13,025 nt of DNA from Auxenochlorella pyrenoidosa (Eukaryota; Chlorophyta; Trebouxiophyceae; Chlorellales; Chlorellaceae), in assembly GCA_001430745.1 (NCBI GenBank), contig KQ481993.1:150582-163606 (forward strand), written 5' to 3'. Both the position numbers and the translations under genes were made by a program. The notes below the pieces were generated by a model that saw nothing but the letters and a program-made list of their open reading frames with translations, did no database searches and was not told where the DNA came from. Shown piece by piece: positions 1 to 7,400 of the stretch. Position 1 is the stretch's first letter, and each line of letters opens with the position of its first letter.

Positions 1-2
1 GC

Positions 3-1444
3 TCACGACTCCATCTCCTTGCTAACACCAAAGAATGCCACCACCCCAAACAGGAAGTAAAGCACGGAGCTGGGCCTGCGGGTGGGGGAGGGTGGAGAGG
101 CAGTCTAGGCAGGGGAGCACCTGAATACGCAGGCCTCTGCCATGCCTCCACCTCCCGCCGCCTCGCCCTGCCTCATGCCGCGCCTCAAGCCCATCCCTCC
201 TGCCTGTGGCCTGCGCCTTCTGCCCGCCCCCCCACCCCCACACCACACACCACACACACATACTTCCCTCCCTTGGGCACCCACGTTGTGTCTCCTGTGC
301 GTTGGAAGTCCGATATGAGCACATCCGCATATGCCTGCAGCGAGCCCTCGCGCCGCAGTATGGCATCCTGCAGCGCACACCAGCGGGCGAGGGCCGGCGT
401 CAGCGTGGTGTGCCGCCGTATGGACAGCACCTCACCCCGGGCTGCTGCTGGTGGCCCGTACAACAATGCTGTAAACAATCAAGATAATCAGCACAGTGGC
501 ACTGCAGCGTAGCTTCAGCCACAGCGGGACCGAATCTGGGTGCCAGGCAGCCAAGCAGGCAGACACACACGCTGGTTGTTGGGCCAGGCAGCATGCCACC
601 ACCTGCAGCGCGTATCGGTCAAAAGCCTCTGCCACACAATAGCAGCGCACGCGCTCCTGCACCCCAGACCCCAGGAACTGCTGCGGCACCGACTGCACGG
701 GGGGGCCAGCAGGGATGGGGGGCAGCCAAGAGGGGCGGCGTGACGGCAGGCGCAGCGGTGAGGCACGCAGAGCAGAGACGAGGCAGTAAACAGCGGCCAA
801 AGCCCTCAAGCTGCGCAGCAGACCATCGTGGCTCTGTAAAAACAGAGTGTCACGGGCTCTAGCCTGCATGCAGACTCCAAGCTGTGCTACAGCACCAGCG
901 AAAGCTCACCTCTGGCATCTGCACCGCCTGCTGCGATGTGGATGGCTGGTCATAGTCTGGCGGCCCTGCACGCGCCGCCTCTGCCGCCCCCTCCTTGTTC
1001 AGCTCCCATCCAGGCCCCAGCGAGACGTGGCGGCCCAGCGTGCGCCCGCTGACGGGCAGCTGCACAGGCGGCGGCGGCAGCGCCATGGGCGGCAGCTCTC
1101 TGGGAGCGCTGCGCTGGCGCTGCGGCAGGCGAGGGGCGGCAGAGGCGGGCGTTGAGGACATGTGTGGGCAGTAACCGGGGCCAGGATTGAAGTTTTGCAA
1201 CCAATGCATCTCTGCAAACTGAAGCTGCGTGCACCTCGCTGCCTGGCACTGGCTCCAGCAGCTCGCTGCTTGCACCGCTCCGCCACGACACCCCCGCCTG
1301 CCGCCCCTCGCTGGGGCCCACCCGCATCTCTGTCGGCACGCTGCGCGATCGCAGCTCCTTTTCTGATCGAGCCGCGGATGCCGGTAACGACGCATCCTCC
1401 ACTAGCACCTCTACAGGCGCAGCCCGACTGCCAATCGCCTCCAT
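3..1444 (-). CDS. Unknown multi-exon membrane protein (~346 aa)
   Basis: I do not recognise this gene. My exon model on the minus strand is 1444-1235, 1119-910, 833-285 and 75-3, with stop TGA at 5-3. ATG at 1444 is the first ATG after an in-frame TAG. Introns 1234-1120, 909-834 and 284-76 begin GTGCAC, GTGAGC and GTGGGT, end in CAG, and keep phase. Residues 1-140 are low-complexity, rich in Ser, Pro and Ala, and probably disordered. Hydrophobic stretches lie near residues 149-162, 215-236, 251-265 (TVLIILIVYSIVV) and 325-339 (SVLYFLFGVVAFFGV), and the protein ends in a short charged tail (SKEMES). The part around residues 274-323 (RRHTTLTPALARW, DAILRREGS, DVLISDFQRTGD) looks soluble and coding. 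Exon 3 needs either a one-base correction at 435-438 or a very short intron to join its two halves. An alternative start at ATG 1161 would skip exon 1. Confidence 0.6.
232..262. repeat. CA-rich simple repeat in an intron
   Basis: This C/A-rich low-complexity tract (CCACACACCACACACACA-like) lies inside the last intron of the minus-strand membrane protein gene, just inside its 5' splice site at 284. On the transcribed strand it reads as GT repeats. It looks like a microsatellite, and nothing suggests a coding role. Confidence 0.75.
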
Positions 1445-1795
1445 GCTTGACAACAGCACCGAAAGCTAGTTTAGATGCATGTAAATGTGCATTACTATTC
1501 TGCACGAAACGGTAGGCTTCGGGAGCGTGACATGAAAATAGTTGCCTGCGTGGCGGAGAGAGCCAGGTGGCCAAACAGCCTTCGCGGGCCCTGATCGTGT
1601 CTCTGTACGAGTGCACACACTCTTCGCTAAACCCAGACCGCTGCAAGTCTCGCCAGGAGCACTGCTCTAGGATCGCGCAGCTGAGCGCGGCTGGCGGGGT
1701 CGTGTGCAGCCCAGTCGGCGGTGGCAGTCGATTCCGTGCGGCCGTAGCCCTTGTTGGCCTAGTGGGAGCGCCGCAGGCGCCCATCACCTGGCAGC
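1445..1795. promoter_or_regulatory. Divergent intergenic region between membrane protein gene and SmD1
   Basis: These 351 bases separate the start codons of two genes pointing away from each other, so they must hold both 5' UTRs and probably both promoters. The part next to the membrane protein gene (about 1465-1510) is clearly more AT-rich than the surroundings. I saw no convincing TATA box or other named element. Reading frames crossing this stretch have no recognisable protein features, so I call no gene here. Confidence 0.5.
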
Positions 1796-2841
1796 ATGGT
1801 GAAGCTCGTCAGGCAAGCTGCTTGGGAGACGCTCACGTGAAAGCGACAGGCTGATTGAAGCGCTGGCCATCCAGCGCAAGGCAGCCGCCCCGTTGCCAGC
1901 GGCGCCGCCCCTCCCGCCCGCTGCCACCGCCGCTCTGCTGCTTCCTCGCTTGCTCTTCCCTGACACTGCCGCCACCCCTTTGCTGCAGGTTTCTGATGAA
2001 GCTGTCTAATGAGAAGGTGCAGATTGAGCTGAAGAATGGCACAGTGGTGTATGGCACCATCGTCGGTAAGCCGGGCGCATCTTCATGGCCAGCAACCCTG
2101 CTCACTCTGCACGTTGCAGGGGTATGCTGACTCGGGCTTTGGAAAAAGAAACCACGAAGCAGGATCGAAGACCGCCGGAGCAAATGTGCTCAGCTGAGCG
2201 GGCACACAACATCTGTCGCCTTCTGGGCCGGCTTGAGACGTGTGCTGGCGGCCCACCCGCCCCTTTCACTCACTCTATCCCCACAGGCGTGGACGTGGCC
2301 ATGAACACGCACCTGAAGACCGTCAAGCTGGTGCCCAAGGGGCAGAACCCCATCAGCGTCAGCCAGATGTCCATCCGCGGCAACAACATCCGCTACTACA
2401 TCCTGCCTGACTCGCTCAACCTCGACACCCTTCTAGGTGCGCCTGGCATGCATATCGCCATGTGCCACGACATCCGCGCTGCCCTTCCCCTCCAACCACG
2501 CAAGAGCGCCTGCTGCGCAAGCCCTCTTCCACGGGCAGCCCCCTGGGTGCACTGCGTGCCGCGCCACCCCGCCGGGCTGCTCAACTAAACATCCCGCTGC
2601 TGCGGCTGTGGTTCTGCAGCTGCTGGCGCCGGCGCCGGCCAGGTACACATGTTCCTCGGCTGCTTGTTTCGAGCCGACAGACGCGCAGCGCCTGAATCCT
2701 GTCCTGTTCCCTGCCCCTCGCTCCGCCTGCAGTCGACCTGGACGCCCCCAAGACCCGGCCCAAGCGGCCGGAGCGCTGGGGGGGGCTGCCCGCGGGCGCG
2801 GCCGTGGGCGCGGCCGTGGCCGCGGCCGTGGCCGTGGTTAG
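1796..2841 (+). CDS. SmD1: Small nuclear ribonucleoprotein Sm D1 (RG tail out of frame as given)
   Basis: SmD1 is one of seven Sm proteins that form the ring on U1, U2, U4 and U5 snRNAs in the spliceosome. The exons are 1796-1812, 1989-2065, 2287-2436 and 2733-2841. The joined protein begins [20 protein letters not shown]. It has Sm motif 1 around residues 7-40 and Sm motif 2 around residues 54-73, including [13 protein letters not shown], the RNA-binding signature. After LDTLLV comes a basic linker ([10 protein letters not shown]), then in other SmD1 proteins an RG-repeat tail that is a target for symmetric arginine methylation. Here eight RG pairs and a stop (TAG 2839-2841) are present, but in the frame one base away. 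The shift falls at the 8-G run 2778-2785. With that frame joined the length is about 117 residues, close to the usual 115-120. As written, the frame instead runs into an Ala/Val-rich stretch to 3127. Intron 1 is GC-AG; introns 2 and 3 are GT-AG. Confidence 0.93.
1813..1988 (+). other. SmD1 intron 1, GC-AG type
   Basis: The 5' splice site reads CAG followed by GCAAGC, and the 3' end is pyrimidine-rich and closes with TTTGCTGCAG. Only this join produces the conserved SmD1 N-terminus (MVKLVR then FLMKL) across an AGG codon. The result is a first coding exon of only 17 nt. GC-AG introns are a known minor class of U2-type introns. Confidence 0.85.
2791..2838 (+). repeat. RG-repeat coding tract of SmD1
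   Basis: Sixteen codons alternate Arg (CGC/CGT) and Gly (GGC/GGG/GGT), giving eight RG pairs followed directly by TAG. The base composition is extremely GC-rich. The tract matches the C-terminal RG tail of SmD1 proteins but sits one frame away from the upstream exon sequence. Confidence 0.9.
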
Positions 2842-3445
2842 CGGTGCCACAGCTGGCGCTCGCCCGCCCGCCCCATCCCGCTCTCCTGCCTGGTCATGCG
2901 CCTGGGCAGACGGCCAGCCTGCCAGCCTGGGGCAGGCCTTGCTTAGGCTGGCCACTGCGGCCCAGGCGTTTGCCAGCCCCTCTGCCTCTCCGTTCCCCCT
3001 GTTTCCGCTGCGCTGCGCCGGCATCACACGCCCCTGCCATCCTGGCTGTGCAAAACGTGCCCAGCAGGTGAATTGCTCCCCTCTGCTTCTGCTCCGCCTC
3101 TCTTTCCTTCCCTTTCCGCCTCCCTGACGCCGCCTGTGCACCCTACCAGACCCTCACTGCTCAGTGAAGCACTCACCACGTGTAACTGCTTGGCAGCATT
3201 GCAGCAGTGAGGGGGGGGAAGCAGGGGACCCAACCAAGTTGCTCAACTCCCTGTGGAGCTGGCAAGCTGCTACTTCCCTGATTACGCACCCGGTTACTGT
3301 GCTCGATGCCGCGACGTCAAGGCAAGCGGAGGCCCTCAACTGGGCTCTTTAGCATGGTCGGCGCAGCATAGGCCACAAACAAGCGAAACAGTTGGCGACA
3401 GGCACGTAGGCAGGCGCATCGGATGAGACCCAAGATGGCCGGCGG
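2842..3445. other. Convergent 3' flanks of SmD1 and the coiled-coil gene
   Basis: These 604 bases lie between the stop codons of two genes facing each other, so they hold both 3' UTRs. Open frames here lack conserved features, and the one from 2804 to 3127 is only the continuation of the uncorrected SmD1 frame. A plus-strand TGTAA is at 3181-3185. I found no TTACA (a minus-strand TGTAA) in this stretch, so the poly(A) signal of the coiled-coil gene is not identified. Confidence 0.6.
3181..3185 (+). promoter_or_regulatory. Candidate TGTAA poly(A) signal for SmD1
   Basis: TGTAA is the common poly(A) signal of green algae. This copy lies about 340 nt after the SmD1 stop on the same strand, a typical distance for green-algal 3' UTRs. 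A five-base motif also occurs by chance, so support is modest. Confidence 0.45.
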
Positions 3446-4405
3446 CTAGCTGCCGGGCTGCGCCGCCACGCCGGCGCTGGCGCACCAGCGCAGCAGCTCG
3501 CGCAGGCGCAGCAGCGTCCAGCTGGCGCCAGCGGCCGCCAGCGTGGCGCCCTCCTCGCGCAGTACAGCGCGCGGCAGCAGGTCGGCAGCGCCGCCCTCCA
3601 GCTCGCGCGCCTGCTGCAGCACCGCATCCAGGCTGAGCTCGTTCCTGAGCAGAGCGCACCCGGCCGCCTGCTTGACCGCCGCGGCCGCCACCGGGCGCCA
3701 GCCGCCCGCCGCGCCCGCCGCCACTCGGTCGCAGTAGAGCGACAGGTGCCGTGCGGAGCGGCGCAGCAGCGGCAGGATGCGGGAGTGCAGGAAGGGGGCC
3801 ATCTGGTGGGGCAGGCGGGCGGCCAGCGCGTCGGGGCACAGCGCGGCCAGCGAGCCCAGCGTGCCCAGCGCCGCCATGCTGCGGCACAGCACCGCCAGCT
3901 GTGCCGCCGCATCCACGCCGGCGGGCGCGCCTGCGCCAGAGCCTGCCGGCGAGACCAAGGCGGCGTGCAGAGCCAGGCTGCCAGTCATGACTGCTTGCAG
4001 CTCTGCCGGCTCAAGCAGGTCGACCAGGCCGCTGGTCAGCACCAGGGCGCACCGCCAGCCCTGCCCCTCGGCGGCTGCCGCCGCAAGGCTGGAGCCGCTG
4101 CCGCTCACGCCCAGCAGGGACGCGCTGCTGTGCTGCATCAGCACCAGCCCATCTGCAGGGGTTGAAGCTGCCGGCGCCGTGCCGACTGTCGCCCCAGACT
4201 TGGCTGGCGGCTCAGCCACCGAGCACTGAGCTGGCTCTGCGGGCGTAAAGGCAGAGCTGCCGTTTAGGCCATGCAGGCGCGTCTGCTCAGGCAGCGTTAG
4301 GTAGTGGACAGCCGCCTCTGCAGAGTTCTTGATGTACAGCTGTGGCACGCTGGGCAGGCGCAGCAGGCGGCAGCTTTCGACTGCCAGCAGGTACAGCTGG
4401 GGCAC
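3446..4405 (-). other. M48-like (PGM48-related) pseudopeptidase domain
   Basis: This is the last exon of the coiled-coil gene and coincides with the whole peptidase-like domain. From memory of the family, plant PGM48 proteins have a LYVRQSP-type strand, a GLVELL helix, ELQAVLAHELGH, then AELTCDRAALL, and finally LNVDAFLEQAR. The counterparts here are LYIKNSAEAA, GLVDLLEPAELQAVM, LSLYCDRVAAGA and LSLDAVLQQARELE, in the same order and at similar spacing. The two zinc histidines and the catalytic glutamate are absent. The usual metal-binding Glu before CDR is replaced by Ser. Two Ala/Ser/Gly-rich insertions also occur, around 4260-4060 and 3960-3900. Confidence 0.75.
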
Positions 4406-7400
4406 CTGCAGGACAGGGCAGGGTGAATGTCGGGCATGTCGTAGCGGTAGGGCAAAACGTGATACTCGGCAGGGTCGGGGGGTGGAGTTGGTGGTCGTGT
4501 TGCACACACAGCCTGAACAATACGAGGGCATCAGGCCATGTGGAAAGCTCCCACGCCCCTCGCCTGGTTCTCTGCGAGGCGCAGCCCGAGGTCCAGCTGA
4601 GGCATGCAGGCAGCTGCGCCGCCGCCCAGCACCCAGCACATCAGCTGCTCGACGCCCGGCACGCTGAGCGCCAGGTTGTGCACCTCAGAGGTCATGGGGT
4701 GGAGCTGGTCTGCAGCCGCGGGGTTGAATGGCTGTGGCAGCTGCGGGCGAGCCGCCGAGGCGTGGTAGGCAGCATGCCAGCCGGCGGCGCAGAAGCGCCG
4801 CAGCGTGGGCAGCGGGCCGCCAGTTGGCAGCGCAGGAGCGGCACTGGCCCCACTGTACAGCAGCAACGGCACAGCGGCAGCTGCTGCAGTGGTGCCTGGC
4901 TTGAGAGGGCTGCCGGGTGCGCCGCCTGCGGGTCTTGCAGGTGGCGCCGCCAGGGCTGAGCCCCTGGCAGCTGCCCCTGGGGCCAGGGCACCGCCTGCCT
5001 CTTCCAGCATGCCTGTGGACAGCCCAAACATGGCAACCTCGTACACGGCAGCATGCGCCTCGACGCTGGCCTGCAGCTGCGCCGCGCGCCGCTGCACGGC
5101 GCGGCCCCCCGCCCCGCTCTGCACCGCCAGGTGCAGCGCCACAAAGTCGGGCAGCGGCAGGAAGGGCTTGTGCCCGCGGGCAACCGCCAGGTCGTGCAGC
5201 GCCTTGGACCGGTAGATTTCTTTAATCTGCTGCTGCAGCGACCACAGGCTGAGCACCCTCACGGGGCCGGACGGGGGCTCAACGCGTGCCGCCGCCCCGC
5301 TGGCAGCCGCGCCATCCTCGCTGCCGCCGCCGCTGCCGTCGCTGGCGGTGCTGGCGTCGCTGCGGCTGCTGCACAGTATGCTGGTGGCGTCGAGACCGCG
5401 CTCAGCCTCGCCGCCCTTGCCGCCAGCACTGGCGTCGCCGCTCCCGCGGCAGCAGCTCGCGCAGGCGTAGCCCAGGTTTGCCTCCCACAGCTCGCAGTAC
5501 TGCGTCTGTACCGCAGCATTGGTCAGGCCGCGCACCGCCCAGGACACCCCCTGGCCCTGCTGCTGGGCGCACAGCTGGCCCAGGCTGTAGATGGCGTCCC
5601 GCAGCTCGCCAGCCAGCCGCCTGCCCTGGGCCTCTGCCTCGTCGCGCTGCCGCCGCGTGGCGTCCAAGTCGGCCTGACAGGGGGAGCCAGACGAGCAGCT
5701 GGGCATGCGCGCACAGGCGCAGTAGGTGCCAAATGCAGACAGGCAAGCCAGACATGCAACAGGGAAAACGAGTACCCGCGTTGGTTGTCAAGAATGCAGG
5801 GCATGCTCTCACCCCAGGCCGCACCCACCTGCACAGCCTCGAGCTGGGAGCCCAGCTGCACAGCCCTGTCCTGTGCGCGCTGCCGCGCCGCGCGTTCGTC
5901 CTCATGCAGCTGCTGCGCGGCTGCCGCACGCGCCGCCTTTTCGGCGCCGCCGGCCACCAAGCTCTGAAGGCGGGCCTCCATCTGGGCCACCTGGGCTGAC
6001 AGGGCTGGCTTGGACGGTGCGATGCCAGGGGAGCTGGGCAAGCCTGCGGCTGCACACCGTGCAGGTGCCACCAAGGGTGGGCTGCCCTGCGCCCCAACCT
6101 GCAGCGCAGCGGGCCGGGGACTGCTTGCCGGCCCTGCTGGCGCTGCTGGTGCTGACGCTTGTGCAAGCGGCGCCTTCTTGCATACCAAAGAGCCGCCTTC
6201 GAAAGCAGGGCTGCTGGGCTGCAGGCGCGGCGAGCTGAGCAGTTCAGCCGGCAGGCCTGCCAGGTCGGCTGCTAGCGCATCGGCGATGCGGGCTGGGACC
6301 GATGCCAGCTGTTGCACCTCGCTGCTGCCTGCCTGCATGTCCAGCAGCTGGACAGCCACATGCAGCTCTGTGCGCAGGCCCTCTATTGCCAGCACTGCTG
6401 CAGCCACTGACGCTGCAGAGCCAGGCAGGCTGGCGGGAGAGGCTGGAGCCGACGAGGCTGCGCCTGCTGCCTCGCTGCGAGTACTGCTGCCGCCGTCCTG
6501 TGCTGCAGCGCTGGGAAGCGGGTCCGCCGCCTCCAGGGCTGCTGCCATCTGCAGCCCCAGGTGCCGGCAAAGCTGGCGCAGGCTGCCCAGCTGGCGCGCA
6601 AGCTGCTGATGCAGGCCCGCAGTGTGCCCTGCCAGGCAGCCGTAGGCGGCGCCATGGGCGACGGCATAGCGGTGGAGGGCAGCGTTGTGCTGCTGGGTGG
6701 CAGCCAGGCGCGCGTTGGCAGACGTGGTGGCAGCTTGCAGCTCGGCAATGATGATGGCCTGCTGCCTGTTGTCGTGCTCCAGCTGCTCATTCCTGTGGAC
6801 GCCAGGAAGGAGGGCAGACAAGGTAGAATGCTTGCAAACATTGCTGGAGCACCACCTGGTGACAGGCCATGCCTGTGTTCATTATCGCTGCTTGCGACTG
6901 CCTCTGGAAGGTCAAGACCCAGCCCATGTATGCTCATAAGAACAGGCTTGCACAGCTCACCTGGACTTGCGCTGCCGGTGGGCCGCCTCCTGCGCGGCTG
7001 CTGCCGCCGCATGCTCCTCGCGCTGCTGCGCCGCCCCAGCCTCTGCCGCCTCTGCCTGCCCCCGCGCCTCTGCCAGCTCCTTGGCGGCTGCACGCAGCTC
7101 TGCTGCCTGCTTTGCGCCCTGCTCTTGCAGGCTCTGCATCAGGACCTGCTGCTTGTGCAGCTCTCGCTCGGCAGCTGCCCTGGCTGCTGAAACCCCATCC
7201 ACAGCCTCCTGGGCGGCCCGCGCCCGCTCCGAGGCTGCCTGCAGCTCCTGCTTGAGGTCTACAATCTGCTGCCTCTGGCCCTCCGCCTCCAGCTGCAGCG
7301 CCGCCATGCCCTCCAGCTGGCGCGCCTGCTCGCCCAGCGCGGCCAGCAGGCCCTGAGCGCGCTCAGCGGCAGCGTGCGCTGCCTCGTCCTGCTGTGCCTC

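Noticed and set aside
232..262. CA tract considered as a CRISPR-like or telomere-like repeat
   Set aside because: It is a short simple-sequence tract in an intron, with no spacers and no telomere unit (TTTAGGG-type).
1120..1161. ATG at 1161 (MSSTPASAAPRLPQ) as the start of the membrane protein
   Set aside because: Possible, but the segment 1234-1120 has a GT donor and a long pyrimidine tract ending CCGCAG, and an exon from ATG 1444 joins it in phase, so I prefer the longer spliced model. Kept as an alternative.
2804..3127. Open frame after SmD1 encoding an Ala/Val-rich hydrophobic tail
   Set aside because: It is the continuation of the uncorrected SmD1 exon 4 frame past the G run. The RG-repeat frame with its own stop is the family-consistent C-terminus.
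5053..5967. Long plus-strand open frame of 304 codons, and others opposite the coiled-coil gene (5286-5999, 6010-6609, 9002-9892)
   Set aside because: They lie antisense to strong minus-strand coding exons, have low-complexity Ala/Arg/Gln composition typical of GC-rich antisense frames, and cross the introns of the real gene without domain features.
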